This document shows positions 1 to 11,740 of a stretch of 64,000 nt of DNA, in pieces (within the stretch, counting starts at the first letter, position 1; every line of letters starts with the position of its first letter). Source of the stretch: Anastatus disparis (taxonomy: Eukaryota; Arthropoda; Insecta; Hymenoptera; Eupelmidae); the NCBI GenBank assembly GCA_017163975.1, contig JAFFSR010000218.1, forward strand, positions 8,869,501 through 8,933,500, in the 5' to 3' direction. Both the position numbers and the translations under genes were made by a program. A model generated the notes under the pieces. That model was given only the letters and a program-made list of their open reading frames with translations, had not been told where the DNA came from and did not search any database.

Positions 1-3000
1 TATAATCTTAATTTATCTAAATCTCAGACATTTTCTACAAAATAATAACTTTATTAATTCATATTGAATTCTCATATTTTGGTTCTATTTATTTGTATTA
101 GAATACAAAAAGCGTGTAATACAATTAATAAATATAAATATAAATATTGCACATGAAGTTTTGCACAATATATAAATGTAAATGTAAATATTGTTTAAAA
201 AGTTTTTTTTAGCAATATTCTTCCATTTGACAGAAAGTAATTAATCTTGTTATAATTGTATGCATAATTTTGAAAAATATTCATTATAAGAATGAAAAAA
301 TGTAGAGACTAAAATTTAAAACAATAGTAATCACTTGGCAAAGGCTTGTACTTAGAGCTAAAATTTTTGTTAAAACAATATTATTTATAAATTGTATGTA
401 TCATTTGAACATTTATATTAAAAAAATACCATCAAACAATATTCAGTTACCAATAGATAATACGACAGGTATCTACCTTTACGTAAACAGCTCAGGTAGG
501 ACAACTACTGCCATCTTTTTGAAATTTTTTGAACAAGCTGTATTTGACTTTTACGTATATTTCTAATTTGTTTCATGAGAAATACTATCATTGAGCATAT
601 AATGAATTATACCTTAAACGATTAAGCAAGAATAAAAAGATAAGGTCAGAAAAATATCGCATATTTGGAGTTCCATTTGAAAATAAAGTTTACACAAGAT
701 CGACGGCTACATTGAAGTAAATTTGTTCAGCTGCATTCTTTTAAAAAGAGAATGATATTTGACAGATTGACGATAAACCTTACACCTTGAGAACATCTGC
801 TTTATTGTTTATGATCATCATCGCGTTCGCTTTAAATTTTTTATGCGTTACGTGTTAAATATTGATCTAAACATTATGGTTGAAGTGCGCGCGATATCAA
901 TACATCTGTATTGGTTTACTTATTTTTTAATTCATTGAATATTTTTAATATTTTAATTTAAGAATGTAATTAAATAATCTTGTAAAAATTTGAAGTTCAG
1001 ATTAATATTAAGATTTCATTTCTTTTTAATCCGGGACATAAAAAAATTTTTAAGACATATTTTTATGAACTATGTTATATAGAACAGAATTTTAAAAAAT
1101 AATAAATCTTTTGTTGACGATAAAAAATTTTTATTTTTTGTGCAACTAATAAAATTTTACTATCAATTATTATCTTATTGATAAAATTTGAAAATATTGA
1201 AATAAAAATACTTAATTGCGTAGTTATAATAACACTGTTAATTGATTATTTATCTAAAATTAATCGTAATGCTTCCAGTGAAATTCATAATTGTATGAAG
1301 AAACTACGCGTAAAGCTTATAATAATTCTTGTTTCTTATCCTCGAAAATTTAAATTCAAAATTTTCATGTCAATCGAACAAGAAATTTTAAAAATATTTT
1401 TAAGTAATCTGAGAATGTTTTCGATTAGTAAATGATTACGTGACGTCACAAAAATATAAATTCATATTTTCTACATTGAAATGTTAATTTTGCTTGGAAA
1501 GACATTAAAACTACATTCTTTGTCAAATATTTTAATGTGAAAGTTATTTTTTAATAAAGAATGTTATATATCAAGAGTAGACCAGTATATTGCTATAAAT
1601 ACATTTAGTATTTTAAAAAAATTAAATATAAATGAAAAAATCGTATGTTATTTTCTAAAATATTATACTAAAAATCTTCTATTCAAATTGTTAATTTAAT
1701 ATTTCCAATATTAAATCTACAATGTTATTTAATTTTAAATCTTATGATGGCGAAACTATAGAAAGTTTTCTTGATCACAGCCAATCGCAAAGATTGTGTT
1801 ATACGAACAATCATCCTCGTAAAGCATATATTAATATTATGTTTTTTGATATTATTTTTCAGTTTTTAATATAAGTACAAAAATAGCATGTGAAACAATA
1901 AAAAATTTGCATACGTACAGCAATCTAGTACTGTATAAGTAAGTCACTTCACAGATAATAAAATACAGTATCTCAGATAATAAAAATGCACCTAGTAAAG
2001 CTATTAATAAATGCAAAATACTGTCAAGTGCTATCAAACGAACACTCACAATGAATAGCTTAAAATCATTTGTTTTTATTCATATTTAGATTTTAAATAA
2101 TATTTTTAAATAAAGCGACAAAATAAAGTTTTTATTTTCTATTTTTTTGTTGTTCAAAAATGTATTTGTTAGTTCTACAATAAAATTATATTTTTATTAT
2201 TTTAAATGAAAATTTCTTTTCGTAAGTATTATGTGAGAAATATAAATGTAAACACGATTTTCTTTCACATTAATAAAAATCATTTTTATAAATCAGTATA
2301 ATCCGTTTAATTATATCTATATAAATAAAGTCTTGTTTTTTCAAAAAATATCGCACTGTTTTACGTCTAATTAACAAAACTATATAAACTTAAATAACGT
2401 GTAAAATTTCATGTAAGTCAATATTTGTCTAATATTGATTGTTTGATTTCAAAAGTTATAAATATATAGATCATAAATTACCAATCGGTTTAGATAAAAC
2501 CAACAGACCTGAGGTATTAAATGACTGTCGCGCGGAAAGATTGATTATGTGGTTTTAGAGGCAAATGATCTAGCACTTGGTTATATTTCGAAATTCAAAA
2601 CTAAAAAATTCAAACAGTGCGGTTATTGTAAAAGAAATTTTTAAAAAATTTTCTTAATAAAACTGAAGCAGATAAACATGTTATTCGCATAAAAAAATAT
2701 TTAATTATATCAGAAAAAAATGATAAAAAAGTATAATAAAATAAAACCAAAACTAAAAGTGTTATAATAAAACTAACAAGAATAGTGAATATGAAGTGAA
2801 TGATAATTTCATTGACAAATAAAAATATAAAAAGGAAAAAAAAATGAAAACAAATATGAAAAAGAAGTAAAAATTTGAAAAGAAAATGAAAATATAAAAC
2901 GAATAAGAAAAAATATGAAAAGGAAATGAAAATATGAAAAGAAAAGGAAATAATCGATTCACAGATAACGAAATACAATATCACAAATAAACATGTTGAA

Positions 3001-3110
3001 AATAGTGATAAAATGTTGAAAATAAAATATGAAGAGAAAATTCTCTTTTCATATTGTTCTTTTCAAATTTTATTTTTGATTTCATATTTTTCGCCTTTGT
3101 TTTTCGTATT
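1..3110. other. AT-rich intergenic DNA, no gene seen
   Basis: No open frame here has plausible protein composition; the longer ones are Phe/Ile/Lys-rich translations of A/T runs. A short phrase (TCACAGATAAYRAAATACA) occurs near 1945 and again near 2958, suggesting pieces of an old repeat. From about 2820 to 3060 the plus strand is a run of degenerate GAAAATAT/GAAAAGAAA units ending in a palindrome at about 3029-3056. It is listed separately. Confidence 0.6.
2815..3060. repeat. Purine-rich degenerate tandem repeat ending in a palindrome
   Basis: The plus strand repeats loose units of ATGAAAATATGAAAAG with drift between copies. It ends in a dyad around ATATGAAGAGAAAATTCTC. The opposite strand is an open, almost all Phe/Leu/Ser reading frame, which I treat as an artefact of the composition. 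Confidence 0.55.
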
Positions 3111-3257
3111 CTAACGAGGTTTCTCATTGTGTTTGTGAACAAAGCACAGGTAAAGTACAGTAGTGCTTTTATAAATCAGCTGAGATCGGGATTCGAACTC
3201 GAGTCCTCGAGATTACGAATTCATCCATCGCTCTACCGAGTGACCCACTGAGGCCTC
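3111..3257 (-). mobile_element. tRNA-derived SINE, 3'-truncated copy
   Basis: Read on the minus strand this begins with the tRNA-like head (box A region GGTCACTCGGTAGAGC, box B GAGTTCGAATCCC form) and continues into the tail segment found in the other copies (TGCTTTGTTCACAAACAC). It stops before the terminal GTTAAATAAAA part, so the element end is missing. Confidence 0.8.
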
Positions 3258-4083
3258 ACTTCAATGATTTAATAATAGAACAGATTTATTAAAATTTTTA
3301 GTCGCCTACTTCAATCGCGTTTCATAGAAATTCGATATAAGCTTAAAATTATTAAATGGGTTAATGAAAATAATGATTTGTATTTTATCCAAAGCAAGCA
3401 TTGTTTGCACTTTCAACAAAGATAAAAAATGATCCTCCAATATAAACACAAGATGTTACAAGTAATTACGAGAATCATTAACGTTTTTACAAGTAATTTT
3501 CAGCTTAATTTTTCATTTCAGCATTTAAAATAATTTACGCAAATTTTCACCTCAGGATTATAAATAATATTGAATAAATATCTTTACTTGGTTTGTTTTT
3601 TAAAGAACGAATAAATTTCTTTTTCTATGAATTTTACTGCTTGAAATATTGTTTGAGCAATCTTTGTAGAATAAATAAAGCCTTCTAATATATTTCATGA
3701 TCTGAAACAATAAGATACGAATTTACTTGATGTTTTTATACATTCAAAATGCACATATGCACAAATATATAGTTATTTTCTAGGGGAAATAAATTTTCAT
3801 CCATAATTAATCGGAACGTACTGCTACATTGTTATTTTGAAGAAATGTTATTTTTTTATTATCGCAAAAATTTTTGTGTGAAAAAGTGTAAGAAAGTTCG
3901 AAAAAAATTAAAAAAAATAAATTTTTAAAAAAAGAATTAAAAACATTGAATTTATTTATTTTGTCAATTACATCATCGCTTACAATAAACGTTAATATTA
4001 GAAAATGGAATAAGAATTCGTCCATTTTAAATGAATACAACGTACACATAATAATACATAGAATTAAATTTTACTATTTGTGT
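3258..4083. other. Intergenic, nothing recognised
   Basis: AT-rich spacer between two SINE copies. I see no gene, RNA gene or strong repeat. Confidence 0.55.
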
Positions 4084-4287
4084 GGTCTTCAGTGGCTCAG
4101 TCGGTAGAGCTATGGATTCATAATCTCGAGGACTCGAGTTCAAATCCCGTTCTCGGCGGCCGATTGGCACGAGCACCACTGTGCATTACATGTGCTTTGT
4201 TCACAAACACACTCCGAACCTCCGTCGCTAATTAGCATAAAAATGATAGCATAAATACAGCGACGTTAAATAAAATAAAAAAAAAAT
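4084..4287 (+). mobile_element. tRNA-derived SINE, full length
   Basis: The tRNA-like head contains TGGCTCAGTCGGTAGAGC (box A) and GAGTTCAAATCCCGTTC (box B). The sequence between them, with TTCATAATC in the anticodon-loop position, resembles tRNA-Met (CAT). An unrelated body of about 100 bases follows and ends in GCGACGTTAAATAAAA plus an A-rich tail. The same layout recurs in six other places in the window. Confidence 0.88.
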
Positions 4288-7200
4288 TATATTGACAGTT
4301 CTATTAATATGCAGGATCAGCGATTGCACTTCAGTTGAGTTGCCTAATCGTACTTTCTTTATATTTGACAGTTTATGAATACATCGATGGATAATTTTTT
4401 GTAAAATAAAACCAAAGTTATTTTTTTTTTTAAATATTTATATCTTTCATCTTTATTAATCGATTGTGTTCAGTCCAAAATAAAAATTATTGATTTGAGT
4501 TCTGGCATATACATGAAAATGTATTTAATATAAGTGTTCAAAAAAACAATTTACAAAAATTATCACAATATTAACTGTCACACTAAAAAAAAAGTCAAAG
4601 CTCAGTTTTCAAAAAATAGAAAACACATCCTACAAATAAAAATAGATCAAAAACATTTTAAAATCTCACTTGCACCAAGTACTCATTCGACAAAAAAAAG
4701 CAAAAAAGATGCCATGAATCTCTCATTACTTTAAAGTTAGATGTCGGCGTACTATGACGCAACAATGTGGGTCAAACATTTTAGCAATCGCTAACGATCT
4801 TGCACTTCTTACAAGTGCGTGCATTGCGGCTCCTTATTTTTTTTATTAGATAGCTAATCATGTTATATACGATTTGCTCCCGTTAATGATGTTTGCAATT
4901 ATTAGCAGCTCTAAAATGTTATAGGAGCATCGAATAGTCCTATTCTAAATATCTTTAGCTCTTATCGCATGACAATTAAGCGATGATCTTTTTATGATAC
5001 TTTAAATATAAGGAACTACTTCTAGTGATAAATATTTTTCGCTAACTTTTTCTATTTCAAGTAAAATATTAACTTTCTAAATAAATTTTTACTGTTCCAC
5101 ATGAACTGATTTGCTTCTTGTTTTTTAAAATAAAATCTTTGAAATTAAAATCGATCTAACAGTAAATATAATTTAATGCAGATACTTCTTTCTATTAATA
5201 TTTGAAATTATTTATTTCTTATTTTTTTTTTTTTGGTATTTCCACATTAGACCGGTTTATCTGATAGTAGGTGTCGATGCTCACGCATTTACTCTCTATA
5301 GCAACATCACCTGTACAAGTGTTTCAAATGCGCCATTTTAATGAGCCATGACCGTATCGTTAATACACATTACTATATACATCTAGTTTTTTTTTCCTCT
5401 TTCGTGATCGTTTGCGTTTGGTTCTAACAGGAAAAAAATTTTTAATCTAATTTAAGCTACTTAATCGATTATTCAATTTAGAATGATTAAAAGATTAATT
5501 AAAAATTTTTTTATAGTCCCTTGATCAGCTGTTAATTTATTTAAAATCAACTGTAAATAATCAGATTTTCATATTCATTAAAATTTTTATTGAATCTAAA
5601 TTAAAAAAAGGTTTAAAATTTACTTCTAAAACCTGATTAATTCCTAAGCGAAAAAAAAAGAAAATGTGTGTGTGTAGGATTGTAAAACAAAAAAATTAAT
5701 TAGGTACTACTTCAAAATTATATTGTATTTAAAATTATGCTTTAAACCTCATTAATACGATATTAAAATTATACAACGGGTAATAATTCTTAATCACAAA
5801 TCATAACAATACTTTTATAACACAATAAGCACATAATTATAGGACATTAAATATTTTAACGTTAGAAATCGTGACAAAGAATACACGCACATTTCAACCG
5901 TTTTATTTATCGAAAATTCATTCCAGGGCCTTCGCATCGAAAAATGAAATGTCAATCTTCCAGGCCCTTTTTTCAAATGATAAGCCTCCCTCGATGCGTC
6001 AACGTTGTGTCAACACTTAAACTAAAAAAAAATAGACAGACAATAATACAAGAGAGAATCAGAAGAGAAAAAAAGTTTTACCGGTCGGATATACATGTAC
6101 GTATCCCTAATCTTATCTCACATTAGTTCTACTCTGTCGAAGTGTACACAGTCAATGTATAGATATATGTGTGCTTATTTGCTTGCCAGTGACGCATGTA
6201 TAAGCGTTGCAGTTTGGAAATAAGGCATGGAATGCATGCGGATATGTATCGATTTTAGACTTTTTTTTTACTTTTTTTGAGTGTTTACGTGCTTTTAGCG
6301 ACAGGAAATATTAAGCGAGGGATTTTTTTAATGGCTTCAGCTGATTAAGAAGAAAAAATTTTTTGAATTTTTTTTGGACTGATTAGTTTAGGTTTTAGTT
6401 TGATTCGGATTAGATTTAAAATTTTTATATGATTACAGATTAATTTTGTGAAATAATTTTTTTTTAATAAGTTGATTCGATCCAAATAATTAGTACTTAG
6501 TGTTTTAGTAATTGATACTAATATATTATCCAAACAACAAAAAATGATTTAGCTATCATTTTTATTTAACACACAAAATTTCATATAAAAAATACCTCTT
6601 CATTAAACGTTTAATCAACAAATCATTCGATTATTGAAAACAAAATACCGTTCGATATCGATACATACCTCCAGTTTACGTAAGTTTTTTTTTTCATTCT
6701 GAAAAATAATGGTTAAATATAGAAAGATAAAAATAATTGAGATCATCGTATTGTCAATACGAAATAATGGAAAATTAATAATTCAATTTCACTCCGCGTT
6801 CATTATCAATAACTTCGCGAGCAAAAAAAAGAAAATCAATCGTATCTGTACTTCGATATTGAAACCTTGAAAACGAACGTTTGTGCGCTGTGCGAAGGGA
6901 AAAGAAAAACGTGTGCGTGTGCTTGTCTGTATACGTACATGTAAAAGTTTAATTTGTCAAGTATAGTAATCGCGAGAAAGAAGAGTATGTATGGTATACT
7001 TTATGGTACAATACGACCTTCCCCCGACATGACGAGGCTAGCGAATCGGATGTGCTTAGGGTCAATTTGACTATTATCTCGTTGCCAGTTTATTTGTTAC
7101 ACTTACAATTCTTCATTTTATTTTTCTCCTTCTTTCTTTCTTACTCTTACTTTTTAGCCGTGACCAAAACGTCAGACCTCACAATTTCTCTAGTCTTTGT

Positions 7201-8386
7201 TTCTAAAACTCGTCTCCCTTTTAGATTCTATTGTATCGAGTTTTGGATAGTACTTGCGTTGTCAATCAGAACATTTGGACCTTTTGAGATGTATCATCTT
7301 TTGAGAGGTTTAAATTTTCTTTGAAATTTAATGAGACAAATATATAACAGTATTAGACGATAAGAGAATGACATCTTGTAAATTTTTTTCTCTCATTATA
7401 GGTGCATTAAATGTTTACTTTGATTGAAATTTTTCCAAATCGATATATTATTCTTTCTGTTAAAAAAAAATTTGGATTTGATTCCTATATATCTCCTTTT
7501 ATTTTCACATAAAATTTATCACTTATCCTAGAGTAAAATAATAAACATAAAATACAGCCACACATACTAAAACCGTTAACATTTATACAAAAAAAAATAA
7601 TAAAAAAAATAAACGATACTTTAAGTTTGAAGTATATCGGCAGTAACTTTCATGTTATGCAAACTTTATTATGTAAACTTTGTAAAATACACGCTCTTTT
7701 TATCTCTCTGGCTAAAGGAGACAAAGTGCTTTTGGAGCAGCTTATATTGCAGCTGTAAATTTTTAATAAACTTTATTTTTCTTTTCTCGTAGTTTTTTTT
7801 TTGTTTAACTTTGTTTTTACTCGGAAAAATTGTTATTTTTTTTATCTATTGAGAATTAAATATGCTTTTCATGATGTAGATATTTAAAAATAAATTTTCC
7901 ATGATCTTTTTAATAAATTTATTATATTTTAAAAATACGTTTATAATATAAAAATTTAATTAAAAAATAAATAATAATTAAAAAGAAATCTAACATTGTT
8001 TATTGAATCTTAAAAATTTCCAAAAAAAATAATCGAAACCCAAAGAAAATCCAATAACCCTATCCGAAACGACATGAAAAAGGAAGACTAATTTTTTAAT
8101 ACGGAACCCAACGTTAAACATTACATCTATAAAGCACACATTACATAGAGAACCGGCAAAAGCCAAGCCAAGTATATATCAGACGGTGTATATCCAAGCC
8201 AAGTAAAGCAAAGGCATATATAACAGGCAAAGCTCGTTCGTTCAATTTTTTTTTTTTTTTTCAAGAGTAGGGGACCAACAGAAGCGCTTAAAGCAAAAGC
8301 AAAGTTATATAGTATAGCTCTAAACCGGCAAGACTATCGTACCGGCCGACAGTCGTAAGCGCGAAGCCGTCCGCGCTGTCACCCAA
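4288..8386. other. Intergenic with scattered GC-richer islands
   Basis: No convincing gene. Stretches around 4740-4830, 5250-5360 and 7020-7080 have a more balanced base composition than the surrounding A/T runs and could be regulatory. Open frames here (for example 7052-7324) lack any recognisable domain. Confidence 0.5.
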
Positions 8387-8400
8387 TCAGTTTAATTTTT
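8120..8400 (+). promoter_or_regulatory. Promoter-like GC-richer island with initiator
   Basis: A locally GC-rich block (for example CGTACCGGCCGACAG and GCGCGAAGCCGTCCGCGC around 8340-8380) sits in an AT desert. It ends at ATCAGTTT, which contains the arthropod initiator TCAGTT at about 8387. A strong splice donor lies 240 bases downstream, so this may be the start of a transcript with a non-coding first exon, possibly the axotactin gene. The call is inference from motifs only. Confidence 0.35.
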
Positions 8401-8632
8401 TTTTTCATTTTTAATCTTCAATCGTGCTTTTATTTTTTAATTTTATTTTTTTTATAAATCAAAATGTTTAATTAAAATTAAAATAAAAAAAAAAATTTAA
8501 AAGAACTTTATTTTCAAAAAATGGTTTTTATCTAGTGTTTTTTTTATAAATATCGGAAATTTTGAGTACGAAAAATTTTTCTTTGATATCACCATTAATG
8601 TGTCAGTGTGAATCGATTCGATAGCGTGCAAG
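8387..8632 (+). other. Candidate non-coding 5' exon
   Basis: Runs from the initiator-like TCAGTT to a consensus donor GTGCAAG/GTGAGTG (GT at 8633). It has no useful open frame. If real it would be a 5' UTR exon spliced over about 11 kb to the first coding exon of the axotactin-like gene, where TTTGATTTTAG near 19913 is a possible acceptor. RNA evidence is needed, and an unrelated non-coding transcript is the alternative. Confidence 0.3.
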
Positions 8633-11368
8633 GTGAGTGTTCTTGCCGATTACTGAATGATTTTGTGGCTTTATGATTATAAAAGAGTGTACGATCCGTG
8701 CATGCACATAAACTTGCTACCAGTTTATGTACATGCATATGTAAAGCAAAGGTTTTTTTTTATATTGAGTTTATAGACATAGTGTCGTTGACATAGTTAT
8801 TTTTATAAAAAGCTTTTCGCGCTTACGTTTAAAATAACTTTCCAACTTTCATGTTTGTGTTGAATTACTTTATTTTTCATTGATTTTAATTTTACAGTTA
8901 TTTATTAATCTTTTCTTTCATTACGTTTGATTTGAATGTTTCTCAGAATTAATAAATATCTTAATTAATTGTCAAACTATTTTTCCATCATAAATTTTTA
9001 TCCTAATTAAATATTTATTTGGAACGATAATGAATTGTGGGAAAATAGAATTCGAGAAAGAAGAAAAAAAGAATTTTAAATACGCGCGTTAGAAAAAACT
9101 CTAATAAGTCTAATGAGAAAAGTACTGTCTGTGCAAAGCGACACCTCAAACGTGTCAATGAAATTCACCATCAGCGTTAAAATTATTCCACCAGTGCTAT
9201 GAGAAAAATCTTGAAATATTCCATTAAAATCTTGGAGAAAAAAAAACTCAAAATAAAACAAACCTTGTAATACTAAGGCCTAAAAATTAACGTACTTCGA
9301 ATCGTTCAGTAATCAGTGCGCACACTTACATATCGCCTCCTCCTCGGCAGTTGTTATCTAAAAATCGAGAAAAAAAAAGTTATATCTATGACTAATGACA
9401 AATAGATAAAGAAAAAATCTGAGAAAAAAGAAAAGAAAACCCATCGAATTAGTTCCGAAAAAAGCAAAAAAAAAAAGCTAAAAACTAAAGAGAAAAGAGA
9501 AGGATGCAACAAATGCAACAATGATGATAATGATGAAGGAGACGACCTTGCTTGCCAGCGGCGGTTATTCTGGTTGTTACTGTATAGTAACTCTGGCGTG
9601 CTCGTGAGAAAGAGAGAGAGAAAAGTTATTGAAGTGGTGTAGATTGCGCTCGCGCGAGTGATTAATTAATAACGAAAAATAATAAAAAGGAAGATTTTGT
9701 TGTTGTAACAGTAAACAAAATAGAAACATTATACACATGATTTTCTAAAGGAAGATCAATTGGAAATTTTTTAGGTAAGGATAAGAATAAAATAATTGAT
9801 TCTTTAGAATTATTTGTTTTTTTGTTTAATAGATGCATTTTAAGTGATGAATTATTTTGAATGATTATGTTGAAATGTTAGTGTTATTATCCTGGTTAAA
9901 AGGAAACTGTTGTGTTATTGTTTGATGATGAGATCATTTTTTTAAATTCAATAATTGGGAGAGTATCTTCCTCTTGTGAAGGATGGATATTAAAATATTA
10001 TGTTTAGTTTACTAATGAATATTTTTAAAAGTTTTAGAAAATAAAACAGATAGAAAATAAAAAAAAAGCAATTACTTAAACTCAGGAGTCACAGCACAAA
10101 AATTTAATTACTTAATGTTAATTACAATACTAAAATTTTTATTGTTTTTTCTTTTAATTCTCATTAACAAAACATTAACCCTTTTCTATAAGCTCTTTAA
10201 ATAATGAGATTTTTGATTATTGTTAATTAAACAAGTTGGGTTATAGACGCTATCATTATTTATTTTTCATACATTTACAGAGTGGTATTTATAGACTTAA
10301 TTACACCGCACTATATAAAAAATAATAATATTACACTACAGCTGTGTCATTGACATAATCCTGCATCTTTTTCGTATTTTATTTAAATTAATCACTTATA
10401 AAAGCAAAATATTTTTGTACACTATTAAAACTTCTGTCCGCGATTGTTTTTCTTTAAATCAACTTCATTTTTTTTATCTAAAATACTTCGCGAGAAGCTA
10501 AACTTTGTTTTGAATAAATTTCGATAGAGCGTTAGTTGGAGATTAAATTTTCTGAGTTTATTTGCACGATCACGAGTCGGCGGTAACTGGTTTTAGATAA
10601 TTTTTTATTTCAATCGTTCTTTTTTTTTTGTAACGATACGCAAAGATATGTAAATCTCAGCGTTTAATGATTTTCGTTTAACGCTTTAATAGAATTACGA
10701 AACTGTCGATGAAATTACAGAAATTATTTCAATGGCTTCAATTGATTTTTCTGAATAAAAATTAAGGCGTGTGATTCATCATTACAATAATTAGCGGTCC
10801 ACTTTTAACGAGGTTTTCTCAGTATGGTGTATTTACTCTAGTTCTGTGCAATGAATCATACACGCAACGCCAAAACTAATCTAATCCAACGATATTAAGC
10901 ACATCTTGAACTTTGAATTACAAGTTATTCGAAACCTTGAGATGATTATCTTAAATTTTAAAAATCAATAGCCTCATAAAAAGGAAAAAAAAATTTTTTC
11001 AAAAAAGGTACGTGTTAAAGCAAACACGAGCAACGAAATTTTGAAGTTTATATATCATTGTCGTCACATGTCGATCCTCTTTTAAACGAGCTTCTTCTAT
11101 ACATTGTATATTGACCGTATTAACACGTTATTTTGTAAAAACAAACTGTGAGTTGAAAAAAATCTTTAGTATTAAATTAGATAAACATATGTAATAAGCC
11201 GGTTGTAACCGGATCTATCATTGATTATTATTTGTATACACGCGACTTGATGTGTTACGGTAACAATTAGATGAATTGAATGGTGTATTTTCACGGTTTT
11301 TTGTGTTACCGCACGAAATGAAATGAAATATGCTTTATCTCTTCTTTTTTAATGAAATTAAGTTTCGA
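8633..11368. other. Intergenic or intronic, one GC-richer island
   Basis: Mostly AT-rich. Around 9540-9660 there is a compact block with CAGCGGCGG, a GAGAGAGAGAG run (GAGA-factor type) and TGCGCTCGCGCGAG. Another perfect-looking donor, TTTTAG/GTAAGG, follows at 9775. This could be a second promoter and untranslated exon. No coding gene was recognised. Confidence 0.45.
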
Positions 11369-11570
11369 GGTCGTCAGTGGCTCAGTCGGTAGAGCGATGG
11401 ATTCGTAATCTCGGGGAGCCGAGTTCGAATTCCGCTCTCGGGCTAATTTATACAAGCACCACTGTAAGCTACATGTGCTTTGTACATAAAACACACTGAG
11501 GAACCTCCGTCGCTAATTAGCATCGTATATCTAGCATAAATACAGCGACGTTAAATAAAATTTAAAAAAA
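11369..11570 (+). mobile_element. tRNA-derived SINE, full length
   Basis: Head GGTCGTCAGTGGCTCAGTCG with box A, TTCGTAATCTCG in the anticodon-loop position, and box B GAGTTCGAATTCCGCTC. The body has TGTGCTTTGTACATAAAACA and the tail is GCGACGTTAAATAAAA with A-rich end. A tail-half fragment of the same family follows 70 bases downstream. Confidence 0.88.
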
Positions 11571-11640
11571 ACTCTTTTTCATCAGTTGTTTTGAATGGGA
11601 AGTTTGGATCCAATATTTTCAAATATTTTACGAGTTGTAT

Positions 11641-11740
11641 AGATGTGCTTTGTACGTAAACACACTGAGGAACTTTCGTCGCTAATTAGCATTTTAATAA
11701 TAGCATAAGTACAGCAAAATTAAAGAAAACTAAAAAAAAA
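11641..11740 (+). mobile_element. SINE 3'-half fragment
   Basis: Starts inside the SINE body (ATGTGCTTTGTACGTAAACA), continues through CGTCGCTAATTAGCAT and ends in a degraded tail. The tRNA-like head is absent, as expected for a 5'-truncated insertion. Confidence 0.75.

Noticed and set aside
2610..2984. 124-codon minus-strand open frame, rich in Phe, Ile and Leu
   Set aside because: It is the complement of a GAAAA-type purine repeat; composition explains it and no domain or signal is credible.
4084..4160. A functional tRNA gene at the SINE head
   Set aside because: Boxes A and B are present but the acceptor stem does not pair and the unit is always followed by the same body and A-rich tail, so it is a SINE.
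7052..7324. 90-codon open frame resembling a membrane protein
   Set aside because: Hydrophobicity comes from T-rich codons; no homology recognised, no splice or promoter context.
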